A DNA stretch of 64,000 nt from Serratia ficaria (GCF_900187015.1 NZ_LT906479.1:1860001-1924000), one strand, 5' to 3'; positions 40,111 to 50,325 are shown, counted from the stretch's first letter. Numbers and translations: made by a program. Notes: a model not told the origin generated them from the letters alone.

Positions 40111-41877
40111 GTGGTTGAACCAGTTGAGCCAACGGAGCGGCCACGGCCAGCGACGGCGTTCCTGTGGATTCACCTGCGCAATTCGTTCCTGAATGGCAGC
40201 CAACAGATTCGGCTGCCGTTCGTCAGAGTAGGGGTAACCGGTCAGTAATGGCAAGGCCTCTGCGGCGCTGTTTACCGCCCACAGATGGAATTGCCCTTCG
40301 CGCACGGCCTCGACCACGTCTTGACGCAGGCACAGATGGCGCACGTTGGTGGCGGGCAGTATAACGCCCTGTTTGCCGGTCAGGCCGCGGCGCAGGCAAA
40401 CCTCGAAGAAGCCTTCGACCTTTTCGTTAACGCCGCCGATGGGCTGCACGTTGCCGAATTGGTCGACGGAGCCGGTGACGGCAATCTGTTGGGTGATAGG
40501 CTGCTGCGACAATGCGCTGATCAATGCGCACAGCTCCGCCAGCGAGGCGCTGTCGCCGTCCACTTCACCGTAGGACTGTTCGAAGACAATCGAGGCGGAG
40601 AAGGGCAGCTGTTGGTCCAGCTCCAGTTCGGAGATCAGGAACGCCTGCATAATCATCATGCCTTTGGCGTGCAAATTACCGCCCAGTTCGGCTTTGCGCT
40701 CAACGTCGGTGAATTCGCCGTCGCCGAGGTGCACGACGCAGCTGATGCGTGATGGTTCGCCGAAGCTGCGCGGGTGGCCGGGGTAATCCAGAACGGAAAG
40801 CCCGTTAATCTGGCCAACCACTTCGCCTTCGGTCTCGATCAGGATTTGGCCCAGCTCAATTTCATCCTGCATGCGTTCGGCGAGGTAGCTTTCTCGCCAT
40901 TCACGCGCATTCAGCGCGGCTTCGAAGGCTTTGGCCGTGATATGGTCTTCTTCGGCATACAGCGCGGCTTCGGCCAGCTGCTGACCAATCCACAGCGGCG
41001 AGAGCGGCAGAATGCCCTGATCGCCGCTGTAACGCACCGCCTGAATCATCAGTGGCAGCCATGCATCGGCGGCCAACGCAGGCAGTTGCTGCTGTTCGAT
41101 GACGCTGTTGACGTAGCCGCACCACTGCGCCATATCTTCGGCTTCGGTGAGCTGCAGATCGTCTTCGTATTCCCCGTAGACGGCCTGTTCACAGAGTTCG
41201 GGTTCAATGTCGTGGAAATCGGCCAGGCCGTGACGGTCGCCCACCACAATCAGGCGCAGCTCCAGCGGCATCGGCGGAAGGGTGACCGGCAGCGGGCGCG
41301 TTTCATCCGGAGAAACCCAGTGGAACTGGCGTTGGGTGATCATCTGTTTCAACCGCAGCCACAGCAGCGGCTGAGCCAACAGAGCGCGCGCCGACAGGAG
41401 CAGCACGCCGCCGTTGGCCTGATGCACCAGGCCCGGTTGCAGGGTGATTTCGCCATTGTGAATGCGCACGCAGCCAAACAGCTGCTCCGGCTCGATCCAT
41501 TCCTGGAACACGCAGGCGCCGCCGGCGGCGAAAGGTTCGTCGCCACGGCTGGCGGCCTCCACGCTGACTTTGCTGCCCTGAATCACATAATGACTGCCTT
41601 TGAAGGCGGTGTTCTGCGGCTGCAACTGCTGCACGGCGTCTGCGAGCAGCGCCAGATACTCGCGCGTCTCTTGCGCTTTCAACAGCATGAAGCGCGGGGG
41701 CGACTGCGGGTGGCAAAAGAGCGTCAGCGCGTTTTCCAGCCGGGGCTGAATGGCGGCAAAGGGCACGGGTGCCAACTGAGCGGCGGTATCAAATATCGCC
41801 TGATAAGGCGTTACGTCCGGCAACAGAGATTGCCATTCAAGTCGGTTATTGGTCAAAGTGTTAGATGCAATCGTCAA
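40105..41877 (-). CDS. lonH: Lon-family protease homologue LonH (YcbZ)
   Basis: 590 residues. The C-terminal Lon protease domain has the Ser-Lys dyad: Ser in VDGDSASLAE and Lys in GGVNEKVEGF. The N-terminal half corresponds to a LonB-type AAA region, but I find no Walker A P-loop, and the place of Walker B reads NGGVLLLSA instead of an LDE motif. It is therefore probably not a normal ATP-driven unfoldase. The end of the gene overlaps the FadR site of fabA. Divergent from matP. Confidence 0.92.
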   Translation of the reverse strand: MTIASNTLTNNRLEWQSLLPDVTPYQAIFDTAAQLAPVPFAAIQPRLENALTLFCHPQSPPRFMLLKAQETREYLALLADAVQQLQPQNTAFKGSHYVIQGSKVSVEAASRGDEPFAAGGACVFQEWIEPEQLFGCVRIHNGEITLQPGLVHQANGGVLLLSARALLAQPLLWLRLKQMITQRQFHWVSPDETRPLPVTLPPMPLELRLIVVGDRHGLADFHDIEPELCEQAVYGEYEDDLQLTEAEDMAQWCGYVNSVIEQQQLPALAADAWLPLMIQAVRYSGDQGILPLSPLWIGQQLAEAALYAEEDHITAKAFEAALNAREWRESYLAERMQDEIELGQILIETEGEVVGQINGLSVLDYPGHPRSFGEPSRISCVVHLGDGEFTDVERKAELGGNLHAKGMMIMQAFLISELELDQQLPFSASIVFEQSYGEVDGDSASLAELCALISALSQQPITQQIAVTGSVDQFGNVQPIGGVNEKVEGFFEVCLRRGLTGKQGVILPATNVRHLCLRQDVVEAVREGQFHLWAVNSAAEALPLLTGYPYSDERQPNLLAAIQERIAQVNPQERRRWPWPLRWLNWFNHG

Positions 41878-42065
41878 AAAGGGAAAGGGCGATTATACAA
41901 GAATAACGCCAGCTTGATACATGCAGAGTGGCAGTTGGCGTCAGGGAGTTTGACATCGCACCGCGACTGTGCAAAAAACAGTCTAAAAGACGGTTTAATT
42001 GCCGGGGAAATTTGGCGCAAAGCTGTTATGCTTAATAAAGTTACGCGGTCACTGAAGAGCTCAAG

Positions 42066-42524
42066 ATGAAATATCAGCAACTGGAAAATCTGGAGAGCGG
42101 TTGGAAATGGAAATACCTGGTGAAAAAGCACCGGGAAGGGGAACTCATTACCCGCTACATTGAAAACAGCGTTGCTCAGGAAGCTGTCAACGAGCTGCTG
42201 AAGCTGGAAAATGAACCGGTAAAAGTCCTCGCATGGATTGCCGCTCATATGAATCCGGAACTGGATAACCGGATGAAGCAAACTATCCGCGCCAGACGCA
42301 AGCGTCATTTTAACGCAGAACATCAACACACGCGAAAAAAATCTATCGATCTGGAGTTTCTGGTTTGGCAACGTCTGGCTGCCCTGGCCCGTCGCCGCGG
42401 CGTTACGCTGTCGGAAACCATAGTGCAGCTGATAGAAGATGCCGAGCGTAAAGAGAAGTACGCCAGCCAAATGTCGCTGTTGAAAGAAGACCTCAAGGCT
42501 ATCCTCGGCAAGGATCAGGAATAA
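42066..42524 (+). CDS. matP: Macrodomain Ter protein MatP
   Basis: 152 residues. N-terminal helical region ([21 protein letters not shown]), then a ribbon-helix-helix domain ([19 protein letters not shown]), then a C-terminal coiled coil that forms tetramers. MatP binds matS sites in the terminus macrodomain, organises it and links it to the divisome through ZapB; it also excludes MukBEF, whose genes are in this window. I did not see a complete matS consensus here by eye. Confidence 0.95.
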   Translation: MKYQQLENLESGWKWKYLVKKHREGELITRYIENSVAQEAVNELLKLENEPVKVLAWIAAHMNPELDNRMKQTIRARRKRHFNAEHQHTRKKSIDLEFLVWQRLAALARRRGVTLSETIVQLIEDAERKEKYASQMSLLKEDLKAILGKDQE

Positions 42525-42581
42525 CCTCTTACTGCATATTGCACGGTGCTACTTTTGCCGGCCCGGCGAGAAAAGGGCGAA

Positions 42582-42608
42582 AAAAAACCCCGCATTGCGG
42601 GGTTTTTT
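42582..42608. terminator. Bidirectional terminator between matP and ompA
   Basis: AAAAAACCCCGC and GCGGGGTTTTTT are perfect complements around ATT, with A and T runs serving both strands. Confidence 0.92.
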
Positions 42609-42624
42609 ACTAAGCAGTGGTAAC

Positions 42625-43701
42625 TTAAGCCTGTGGCTGAGTTACAACGTCTTTGATACCTTTAACTTCGATCTCTACGCGACGATCTGGTGCCAGGCAA
42701 GCGATCTGAGCTTTGGTAGCGCGGCCAGATTTGTAGCCACAGGTGTTGCCAGTGACGGAATCAGCTTCGCCCATACCACGTGCAGAGATTTTGTCTGACG
42801 GGATGCCTTTAGAAACCAGGTAGTCAACAACGCTTTGTGCGCGTTTTTCGGACAGTTTCTGGTTGTACTGGTCAGAACCAACGGCGTCGGTGTAACCCAG
42901 AACCACTACAGAACCGTCTTTAGGATCCATGGAGCTCAGCTGGCTGTACAGCTGGTCCAGAGCCTGTTGGCCTTCTGCTTTCAGAGTGGATTTGTTGAAG
43001 TTGAACAGCACGTCAGACTTCAGAGTGAAACGCTTGGTTTCAACAACTGGAGCCGGAGCCGGAGCTGGTGCTGGAGCAACAACATCATCCTGACCGAAAC
43101 GGTAAGAAACACCCAGGCTCAGCATGGTGTTGTCTGGACGTGCGCCGACAGTACCTGCATCACCGATGTTGCTTACGAATTGGTAGTCCAGGCGAGTAGC
43201 CCAGTTTTTGGTCAGTGCGTATTCAACACCAACAGCAGCCAGCGGAGAAACGCCGGTGTCGTGGTCGCTCAGACGAGTGCCGTTGCCGTAGTTAGCTTTG
43301 GAGTCTGCACGCCATACCATACCACCCAGACGAGTGTAGATGTCCAGATCGTCAGCAATTGGGTAGCTCAGTTTAGCTGCCAGCTGAACGCCTTGTGCTT
43401 TGAAAGCACCGTTGTTCACGCTGCCTTTGTAAGGCATACGGCCAAGCCAGTCATAGCCCAGCTCGAAGCCCAGGTATTGGTTCGCCTGGTAACCCAGGAA
43501 CGCGCCAGCACCCAGTTGATCTTTATGGGTCGGACCATTGCCGATACCATTCTGGTAACCGTTGCCGTAGAAACCAGTGTCATGGTACTGGGACCAGCCC
43601 AGTTTAGCACCGGTGTACCAGGTGTTATCTTTTGGGGCGGCTTGCGCTACGGTAGCGAAACCAGCCAGTGCCACTGCTAATGCGATAGCTGTCTTTTTCA
43701 T
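42625..43701 (-). CDS. ompA: Outer-membrane protein A
   Basis: 358 residues from the ATG at 43701 ([21 protein letters not shown], a 21-residue signal peptide). The mature chain begins [20 protein letters not shown], forming an eight-strand barrel to about residue 195. A Pro/Ala hinge ([10 protein letters not shown]) and a C-terminal periplasmic OmpA domain that binds peptidoglycan follow ([20 protein letters not shown]). The start context GATAACGAGGCGC is the conserved ribosome-binding region targeted by MicA in E. coli. An abundant structural protein. Confidence 0.97.
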   Translation of the reverse strand: MKKTAIALAVALAGFATVAQAAPKDNTWYTGAKLGWSQYHDTGFYGNGYQNGIGNGPTHKDQLGAGAFLGYQANQYLGFELGYDWLGRMPYKGSVNNGAFKAQGVQLAAKLSYPIADDLDIYTRLGGMVWRADSKANYGNGTRLSDHDTGVSPLAAVGVEYALTKNWATRLDYQFVSNIGDAGTVGARPDNTMLSLGVSYRFGQDDVVAPAPAPAPAPVVETKRFTLKSDVLFNFNKSTLKAEGQQALDQLYSQLSSMDPKDGSVVVLGYTDAVGSDQYNQKLSEKRAQSVVDYLVSKGIPSDKISARGMGEADSVTGNTCGYKSGRATKAQIACLAPDRRVEIEVKGIKDVVTQPQA

Positions 43702-44059
43702 TTTGCGCCTCGTTATCATCCAAATAGGCAATGAGCTTTAAAGCTGTTTTAAGCCCTTGGTTAAATTCCTTCGCCAAGGTTTGAGCCCTCGTTTGTTACT
43801 CGGCCAGTTTTCCTGGCGTTATAGAGCAACCTTGGCGATGTAAAGTCTACAACGTGGCGCGAAAGTTACAAGTGTGATGTGATAAAGCTCTAAAAAAAAA
43901 CGCGGAATCGTACATATTTGCTAACACTAATCGGCAAAAAACAGGGCGAATTTCTGAGCGTTTTCTCTCGCGGAACCGCAGCCGGACTCGCTTTCTGCAT
44001 GATCCGGCAAAGGTTCCCTTCGCGGGGGATAAAAATGATGGGAAAATTCCTAAATTTAC
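43702..44059 (-). promoter_or_regulatory. ompA promoter and long 5' leader
   Basis: No gene in this 358-nt gap. On the minus strand TTGTAA (43871-43866) and TAGACT (43849-43844), 16 nt apart, form a promoter inside a block that matches the E. coli ompA P region (ACACTTGTAA and ACGTTGTAGACTTTACATCGCCA, the latter quoted in parts: ACGTTGTAGACT, TTTACATCGCC). The leader of about 135 nt is the stability-determining untranslated region. A TGTGA half-site at 43874 may be part of a CRP site, but the other half is poor. Confidence 0.65.
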
Positions 44060-44566
44060 TTAATGATACAAAGAAGAGTGAATTTTTAGGGTGGAACAGT
44101 GTCCGTGAGTCGGGTTAATGTCACGTTGCGGACGCATGATGAAGCCGTATGCATTACCCAATTCTGCCGCACGCCTTAATTTTAGACGATCTTCCTCTGT
44201 AAGCTCGGGCAACCAGCCGAGAACCACGCTGTAATTCCCCGTCAGCAGCGCTTTTTCCATCGCCTCCACCGTCGCCAGCGGGCTGATTTGGCTCAGCTGC
44301 ACCATTTTCTCGACCGGCAGGCCGGATTGCTGCAGCCACAGTTTGCTGAGTTTTTGCTGCGGCGTAAGCCACAGCAGCCAGCGCGACTGTTTGCCAAGCT
44401 GTTGCAGCAGCGGCAGTAACAACTGTGCGACCGCGGGCTGATGCTCATTGTAAACAAGTTCACTGATAAGGCCATTTTCGTTGCCGGCGTCGGTGGTCTT
44501 GGCAGCATGGGGCGCCGCGATAGCGTTGCGGCTGAAATGGGGTTGGTAAAGTGATTGAGTACGCAT
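44060..44566 (-). CDS. sulA: SOS cell division inhibitor SulA
   Basis: 168 residues from the ATG at 44566 ([16 protein letters not shown]); an in-frame GTG further upstream falls within the LexA box and is rejected. The core [22 protein letters not shown] and [17 protein letters not shown], and the C-terminal IHSSLYH (recognised by Lon in E. coli), identify SulA. It blocks FtsZ polymerisation during DNA damage. Directly controlled by the LexA box at 44590-44605. Confidence 0.95.
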   Translation of the reverse strand: MRTQSLYQPHFSRNAIAAPHAAKTTDAGNENGLISELVYNEHQPAVAQLLLPLLQQLGKQSRWLLWLTPQQKLSKLWLQQSGLPVEKMVQLSQISPLATVEAMEKALLTGNYSVVLGWLPELTEEDRLKLRRAAELGNAYGFIMRPQRDINPTHGHCSTLKIHSSLYH

Positions 44567-44589
44567 AAAGTATCCCGCCCGTAGTGTCA

Positions 44590-44605
44590 CTGTATGTATA
44601 TACAG
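44590..44605 (-). promoter_or_regulatory. LexA (SOS) box of sulA
   Basis: CTGTATGTATATACAG matches the CTG-N10-CAG consensus with the alternating TA core of strong sites. It is 24 nt upstream of the sulA ATG, as in E. coli. Confidence 0.93.
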
Positions 44606-44798
44606 TATACCCGGTGGGAGATAAGATCAACCCAAATTTTAGTAGCGCCTCGCATAACCGCGATTATTTTTTATACTGCCGTTTTTTGTGATTGGCATGG
44701 CTACCGTTAGTGCGTATTTTTCTAATTAGTTGTTCACGTTACCTTTATTTCATTGATGTGAGAAATATTACGCATATAACCTACAAGGGAGTCTCGTC

Positions 44799-45461
44799 AT
44801 GAAAGGGATATCGACGGCAAGGATTGCACAGGCGAAAGCCTGCTTCTCGGTATTGGGCTGCATCACCATCCGCTCGCAGTTCGGCGGTTATGGGCTGCTG
44901 GCCGAGGGCGTCATGTTCGCGGTGATAGCGGAAGGCGAACTGTATCTGCGGGCGACTCATGGTCTGGAGCCGACGTTTCGCGCCCGCGGCATGGTCAATA
45001 TGATTTACTCCAAGCGCGGCGTGCCGATCACCATGCGTTATTATTGGGTCGATGAGGCGCTCTGGCGCGAACGCAACGAGCTGATTGGTCTGGCGTGGCA
45101 GGCGGTCAGGGAGGCGCGCAGGGAACAGCAGAGCAAAACCGGCAGCCACGGGCGGCTGAGGACGTTGCCCAATATCGATATCAATATGGAGCGGCTGCTG
45201 TGGCGGGCCGGCATTCGCAACGTCTACGACCTGCGGCTGTACGGCGCCAGGCGCAGCTACCTGCGGCTGTTGCAACAGCAAAACCCTCTTGGGGTGCGGA
45301 TGCTGCTGTCGTTGGCGGGCGCGATCGCCGGCTATCACCATGCCGCTTTGCCCGCCGAACTGCGCGGCGAGCTGATCCAGTGGTTCGAGCATACGATGGC
45401 GATGCGCAGCCATGGCCATGAGCCGGTCATTCAGCGCCAACGGGCGGCCCTGAATGATTAA
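44799..45461 (+). CDS. sxy: Competence regulator Sxy (TfoX family)
   Basis: 220 residues with TfoX N-domain (AQAKACFSVLGCITIRSQFGG quoted in part: CFSVLGCITIRSQFGGYG) and TfoX C-domain (PNIDINMERLLWRAGIRNVYDLR region). Sxy works with CRP to activate CRP-S promoters of DNA-uptake genes. I see no clear CRP-S site upstream. Its stop codon overlaps the stop of convergent yccS (the TTAA at 45458-45461), so no terminator separates the two. Confidence 0.92.
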   Translation: MKGISTARIAQAKACFSVLGCITIRSQFGGYGLLAEGVMFAVIAEGELYLRATHGLEPTFRARGMVNMIYSKRGVPITMRYYWVDEALWRERNELIGLAWQAVREARREQQSKTGSHGRLRTLPNIDINMERLLWRAGIRNVYDLRLYGARRSYLRLLQQQNPLGVRMLLSLAGAIAGYHHAALPAELRGELIQWFEHTMAMRSHGHEPVIQRQRAALND

Positions 45462-47593
45462 TTGGCCTTATTGATACGCGCGTGCAGCGCAGTCAGCTCC
45501 GGCAGCAGTTCAAGCACCAGCCCAATCTGTTGCAAGACCAATTGATCTTTGCTTTCCGGCTCCGGGACGGTGTGCCGGATGCGCTCAGCGAGGTTTTCCA
45601 ATGCCTGCGCAATGCGCGAGCCGTCCTGCTCTTCCTGATGCAGGGCGCCGTCAACGTAGCACACGGCATCATTCAGTAAATCCAGCGTCGCGGGGTTGCT
45701 CAGGCGTTCACGGTGCGCGCCGAGCGCGGAGATGTAGCTCAGCAGGGTATGATTCAGGCACAGCAGCCGGAAAGCCGCCTCCTGCAGCGCCCGATCGGTC
45801 TTGGGATCGGCGGACATGTTGGAGATGACCGACGCCAGTTCGGCATCGCTGTTGTGCGCATCCCGTCGCGCGATGCGATAGGGCAGGCCGTTATCTTTGC
45901 CCTGATGGTACTGCACCAGAATGGCGTCCAGGTAGCGGCAGTTGGCGTTCAGCGTCTTGTCCACCACCGCCGGCAATTGGCGGAACTTCCAGTCCGGCCA
46001 GATGAAACTGACCGCCGCCCAGGCGATGGCGCAGCCCAGCAAGGTGTCGTAAACGCGCGGCGCCGCCACTTCAAAACCCTCGCCCAGCAGGTTAAAGCAC
46101 AGCAACACCAGCAGGGTAATAAACATGGTGGCGTGGGCGTATTGCACGGTGCGGAATGCGAAGAACAGCACGCCGGTGATGACGATCAGCACCATCTGGC
46201 CTTCGAGCGACGGAACGAAGTAAAGGATCGGCAGGCCGATCAATATGCCGGCCAGCGTGCCAATGATGCGCAGCGCCAGCCGGCGCCGAGTCGCATTGTA
46301 ATTGGGTTGGCACACAAACAGGCTGGTGAGCAGGATCCAGTAACCGTGCTGCATGCCGGTAAGCTGAATAAACGCGTAACCGACGCACAGCACCACCGAC
46401 ATGCGGATTGCGTGGCGGAACAGGGCGGACTGCGGCGTCAGGTGGCGGCTGATGCGCAGCCTGATGTCGCTCCAGCCGGTCAGGCGATCGTCTGCCAGGC
46501 TATTCTCTTCCGTTTGCCCATTGGCGAGCGCCTGTTCGGATTCGATATTGGCCAGTTGGGCGTCGATGGCGCGTAAATTTTTCAGCAGGTGCGCGAGCGC
46601 TTTGGTCAGTTCGGCATTTTCCCGCGTGGCGGCGCTGCGCGCCAGCGCTTCTTCGATGCGGTTAAACACCGGCTCAAATCGCGGATTGTGCTGATATTTT
46701 TGCCTCAGCAGGATCGACTGCGCCAGTTGCCGGCAGGCACGCGCCTGCATGCTCAGCAGGCGCTGGAAGCGAAACAGAATATCGCTGTGGCGGAACTGCC
46801 GGCTCAGCGCCTGATACTGAACGTGAGAAGAGCTGGCCCGCTCGTGGATATCCTGCGCGACAAAATAATAATGCAGCGTACGGCGGGTGCCGCGCTGGCC
46901 GCGATCGCCTTTCAAGCGCGTCAGCAAAGAGGCCTTGGTCTGGTTGAGCAGCGTCACCAGCGCGCTGTTGGCCATGGCGACATCCATCCACGGCAGGTCT
47001 GCGTCGTGTTCGGCATCGGGGTCGAACAGGTTGGCTTTGGCGTCCAGATAGTTAGCCAGCTGCTCATAGCAGCGGGCCAGATTTTCCTGCAGCGGGCGGA
47101 TGGGGAAGATCACATGGCCGGTCAGCGTCAGCAGGTTGTACCACAGCGCGCCGATGACCAGCAGCATCGGCTGTTGATACCAGGCGCCATACATCGAGGT
47201 GCCGAGCATGGTGTAAACCGCGATCAGCAGCGCGCCGAAGGCGATGGTGGCGTAACGCTGCCCCAGGGCGCCCAAGAGAATAAAGCCGCAGGTGGAGAGC
47301 ATCAGACCGAGCGCGAACAGCCAAGGGTAAGGAAACAGCAGCTCAATCGAGGCGGCGGCGATAAAAAAACACACCAGGGTGATCAGCAGGTTGCGCAACC
47401 TGCCGGTCAGCCTGTCGTCCAGATCGGTCAAGGCCGCGGCGACCACGCCCAGCGTCAGAGGAATGGTCAGCTTGGGAATGCCCAGCCACCAGGGAACGGC
47501 GGCTGCGCCGGTCAGCGCAATGAAGATGCGCAGATGGTAAAGCACATTGCTGTTGTAGGCGTAACGGCGTAGCGCGGGTGCAAAAGAGAGCAC
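45458..47593 (-). CDS. yccS: YccS-family inner-membrane protein (FUSC type)
   Basis: 711 residues. Two blocks of hydrophobic helices (about 15-160 and 395-515) are each followed by soluble segments, the pattern of the FUSC/aromatic-efflux (AaeB-like) superfamily to which YccS belongs. The substrate is unknown. It is followed 26 nt downstream of yccF on the same strand, and the pair is conserved in E. coli. The tail-to-tail overlap with sxy is unusual in leaving no room for a terminator. Confidence 0.9.
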   Translation of the reverse strand: MLSFAPALRRYAYNSNVLYHLRIFIALTGAAAVPWWLGIPKLTIPLTLGVVAAALTDLDDRLTGRLRNLLITLVCFFIAAASIELLFPYPWLFALGLMLSTCGFILLGALGQRYATIAFGALLIAVYTMLGTSMYGAWYQQPMLLVIGALWYNLLTLTGHVIFPIRPLQENLARCYEQLANYLDAKANLFDPDAEHDADLPWMDVAMANSALVTLLNQTKASLLTRLKGDRGQRGTRRTLHYYFVAQDIHERASSSHVQYQALSRQFRHSDILFRFQRLLSMQARACRQLAQSILLRQKYQHNPRFEPVFNRIEEALARSAATRENAELTKALAHLLKNLRAIDAQLANIESEQALANGQTEENSLADDRLTGWSDIRLRISRHLTPQSALFRHAIRMSVVLCVGYAFIQLTGMQHGYWILLTSLFVCQPNYNATRRRLALRIIGTLAGILIGLPILYFVPSLEGQMVLIVITGVLFFAFRTVQYAHATMFITLLVLLCFNLLGEGFEVAAPRVYDTLLGCAIAWAAVSFIWPDWKFRQLPAVVDKTLNANCRYLDAILVQYHQGKDNGLPYRIARRDAHNSDAELASVISNMSADPKTDRALQEAAFRLLCLNHTLLSYISALGAHRERLSNPATLDLLNDAVCYVDGALHQEEQDGSRIAQALENLAERIRHTVPEPESKDQLVLQQIGLVLELLPELTALHARINKAN

Positions 47594-47619
47594 GAAAAAC
47601 TCCTCAAACGGAGAAAAAA

Positions 47620-48072
47620 TTAACGCTGTTGATACTGGCGACGGGCATTTTCGGTACGGGCCTGCTGAGCCATTTCAACCGAAACCACGCGGCGGCCCAC
47701 CGGCCACAGGGCGATGGCGGCGATTTTGAAATTGGCGATGCCGACCGGAATGCCGATGATCGAAACGCACTGCACGATGCCGGCCGCGATGTGTGACAGG
47801 CACAGCCACCAGCCGAACAGCACCAGCCAAACGATATTCAGCAGCGAGCCGCCGGCGGAAAGCAGCGCATTGCTTTTTTCCGGGTAAAGTTCATTGACGT
47901 GGATCGCCTCATTGCCGAAAGGCAAAAACGACAATTTGGTGATTTCCCAGCAGGAGCGGGTTAACGGCAGGGTGAAGATCAGCAGGACGCTGAACACCGT
48001 GGCGATCAGCCAGCCCAGGGTGGTGAAAAAACCGCCCAACACGAAATTAAGAATATTCAGTACAGTACGCAT
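47620..48072 (-). CDS. yccF: YccF-family inner-membrane protein
   Basis: 150 residues from the ATG at 48072 (MRTVLNILNFVLGGFFTTLGW), the conserved family start; an ATG three codons upstream (48081) is also possible and has GAG in front. Two YccF repeats with membrane helices (about 8-35, 75-100 and 105-125) and the conserved FTLPLTRSCWEI and FKIAAIALWPVGRRVV segments. Function not established. Upstream of yccS in a likely two-gene operon. Confidence 0.9.
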   Translation of the reverse strand: MRTVLNILNFVLGGFFTTLGWLIATVFSVLLIFTLPLTRSCWEITKLSFLPFGNEAIHVNELYPEKSNALLSAGGSLLNIVWLVLFGWWLCLSHIAAGIVQCVSIIGIPVGIANFKIAAIALWPVGRRVVSVEMAQQARTENARRQYQQR

Positions 48073-48238
48073 AGTCGTCATTCTGCTCTAATGATGGTCA
48101 AACCGCGACGCGGTTGCGTTCGCTATCAAAACGCAAAATCTATTCTACCCTTTTTTTAGCGCTAGAGTGCCACTGCTTATCGCAGGTAAACTGGCAGATA
48201 TCCGTTATTTAATCTCAACATAGTCATGGCGCGACGAT

Positions 48239-50293
48239 ATGGAACTTAAAGCGACATCGCTGGGGAAACACCTGGCTCAGCACCCTTACAACCGCGTGCG
48301 GCTGCTGCACGCCGGCGTTGAGGTCAGCGGCGAGAAGCATGAATACCTTATCCCGTTCAACCAGCTGATACAGGTCAGGTGCAAGCGCGGCATCGTCTGG
48401 GGCGAACTGGAGTTTGAACTGCCCGACGAGAAAGTGGTGCGGCTGCACGGCACCGAGTGGCAGGAGACCCAGCGTTTTTATCACTACTTGCAGCAGGCCT
48501 GGCAGCAGTGGAGCGCGGAGATGAGCGAGGTCAGCGCCGGGGTGCTGCAGCAGCAGGTCGAGCAGATCCAACGCATCGAACAGCAGGATAAATGGTTTAA
48601 AAAATCCGAGCTGGGCAAGCTGCAGCAGCAGATCCGCCAGTCCTTCGACGCGTTGCCGATGCCGGTGGTGCGGCTGGATGAGTTCGACAACTGCCGTGAC
48701 GATTATCAACGCTGCCTGCAGTGGCTGCAGCATGGCCTGCACAGCATCGAACAGCGCAACCGGCAGTGGACCGAACGCATGCTGGAAACCCATCACGACT
48801 TTTTCCAGACGGTCGAAAGTTCGCCGCTGAATGATTCGCAGAGCCGCGCGGTGGCGAACGGCGAAGACTCGGTGCTGGTGCTGGCCGGCGCCGGCAGCGG
48901 TAAAACCTCGGTGCTGGTGGCGCGCGCCGGCTGGCTGCTGCGCCGTCAGGAAGCCGAACCCGGGCAAATTTTGCTGTTGGCGTTCGGCCGCCAGGCGGCC
49001 GGCGAAATGAATGAGCGCATCAAGGAACGGCTGGGCGACGTCGGCATCCAGGCGAAAACCTTCCATGCTCTGGCGCTGCAGATCATTCAGCAGGGCAATC
49101 GAAAAGTGCCGGCTATCAGCAAGCTGGAAACCGACGGCAAAGCGCGGAAAGCGCTGTTGATCGCCAACTGGCAGCAGCAATGCGCGGAGAAAAAGGCGCA
49201 GGCCAAAGGGTGGCGTCAATGGCTGACCGAAGAACTCGAGTGGGAAGTGCCGGAAGGGGATTTCTGGCAGGATAAGCGGCTGGCGGAGCGGCTGGCCGGG
49301 CGGCTCGAACGCTGGCTGGGGTTGATGCGCATGCACGGCGGCAGCCAGGCGGAAATGATCGAACAGGCGGACGACGAAATCCGCGACCTGTTCTCAAAAC
49401 GCATCCGGCTGATGGCGCCGCTGTTGAAGGCCTGGAAAAGCGCCTTGAAAGACGAAGGGGCGGTGGACTTCTCCGGCTTGATCCATCAGGCGGTCAATAT
49501 TCTGGAAAAAGGCCGCTTTGTCAGCCCGTGGAAACACATCCTGGTGGATGAGTTTCAGGATATCTCGCCGCAGCGCGCCCAGCTGCTGGCGGCGCTGCGC
49601 AAGCAGAACAAGCAGACCTGCCTGTTCGCGGTGGGGGATGACTGGCAGGCGATCTATCGCTTTAGCGGCGCCGAGCTGGCGCTGACCACGGCGTTCGCCG
49701 CCAACTTCGGCGAAGGGGCGCAGTGCGCGCTGGACACCACCTACCGCTTCAACGAGCGCATCGGCGAAGTGGCCAACCGCTTTGTGCTGCAGAACCCGCA
49801 CCAGTTGAAAAAACCGCTGAACAGCCTGAGCAAGGGCAACAAAAAATCGGTGGCGATTTTGCCGCACGAACAGCTGGAAGCGCTGCTGGACAAGCTGAGC
49901 GGCTATGCCAAGCCGGAAGAAAGCATCCTGGTGCTGGCGCGCTATCATCACCTGAAACCGCAGGCGCTGGCCAAAGCGGCGACCCGCTGGCCGAAGCTGA
50001 ATATCGAGTTCATGACCATTCACGCCAGCAAGGGGCAGCAGGCGGAATATGTGATTATTGCCGGTTTGCACGAGGGCGGCGACGGTTTTCCGGCGGTGGC
50101 GCGCGAGTCGGTGCTGGAGGATGTTTTACTGCCGCAGCCGGAAGATTTCCCGGACGCCGAAGAGCGGCGCTTGCTGTACGTGGCGCTGACCCGCGCCAAA
50201 CACCAGGTCTGGCTGCTGCAGGATCGCGAACGCCCCTCGGTGTTTGTCGAACAGCTGCAGGATCTTGGCGTGCCGCTGCAGAAAAAACCCTAA
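48239..50293 (+). CDS. helD: DNA helicase IV (HelD)
   Basis: 684 residues, a superfamily 1 (UvrD/Rep type) helicase. Motif I AGAGSGKTSVL, motif II LVDEFQDISPQ, motif III region VGDDWQAIYRFSGA, motif IV TTYRFNERI, motif V TIHASKGQQAEYVI and motif VI LLYVALTRAK are all intact. The N-terminal 190 residues are the HelD-specific extension. It unwinds DNA 3'-5' and acts in recombination. Divergent from yccF. Confidence 0.95.
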   Translation: MELKATSLGKHLAQHPYNRVRLLHAGVEVSGEKHEYLIPFNQLIQVRCKRGIVWGELEFELPDEKVVRLHGTEWQETQRFYHYLQQAWQQWSAEMSEVSAGVLQQQVEQIQRIEQQDKWFKKSELGKLQQQIRQSFDALPMPVVRLDEFDNCRDDYQRCLQWLQHGLHSIEQRNRQWTERMLETHHDFFQTVESSPLNDSQSRAVANGEDSVLVLAGAGSGKTSVLVARAGWLLRRQEAEPGQILLLAFGRQAAGEMNERIKERLGDVGIQAKTFHALALQIIQQGNRKVPAISKLETDGKARKALLIANWQQQCAEKKAQAKGWRQWLTEELEWEVPEGDFWQDKRLAERLAGRLERWLGLMRMHGGSQAEMIEQADDEIRDLFSKRIRLMAPLLKAWKSALKDEGAVDFSGLIHQAVNILEKGRFVSPWKHILVDEFQDISPQRAQLLAALRKQNKQTCLFAVGDDWQAIYRFSGAELALTTAFAANFGEGAQCALDTTYRFNERIGEVANRFVLQNPHQLKKPLNSLSKGNKKSVAILPHEQLEALLDKLSGYAKPEESILVLARYHHLKPQALAKAATRWPKLNIEFMTIHASKGQQAEYVIIAGLHEGGDGFPAVARESVLEDVLLPQPEDFPDAEERRLLYVALTRAKHQVWLLQDRERPSVFVEQLQDLGVPLQKKP

Positions 50294-50296
50294 ACC

Positions 50297-50318
50297 GGGC
50301 CTGGCGGGCAGCCAGACC
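50297..50318 (-). terminator. Possible terminator between helD and mgsA
   Basis: GGGCCTGGC and GCCAGACCC form a stem with one mismatch around GGGCA. On the minus strand GGTTTAGGGTTTTTTC follows, so it may stop mgsA; on the plus side there is no T tract. Confidence 0.45.
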
Positions 50319-50325
50319 CGCGGCA

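Noticed and set aside
42066..42524. matS sites near matP
   Set aside because: I saw no full GTGAC-N3-GTCAC element by eye in the window; this needs a pattern scan before any claim.
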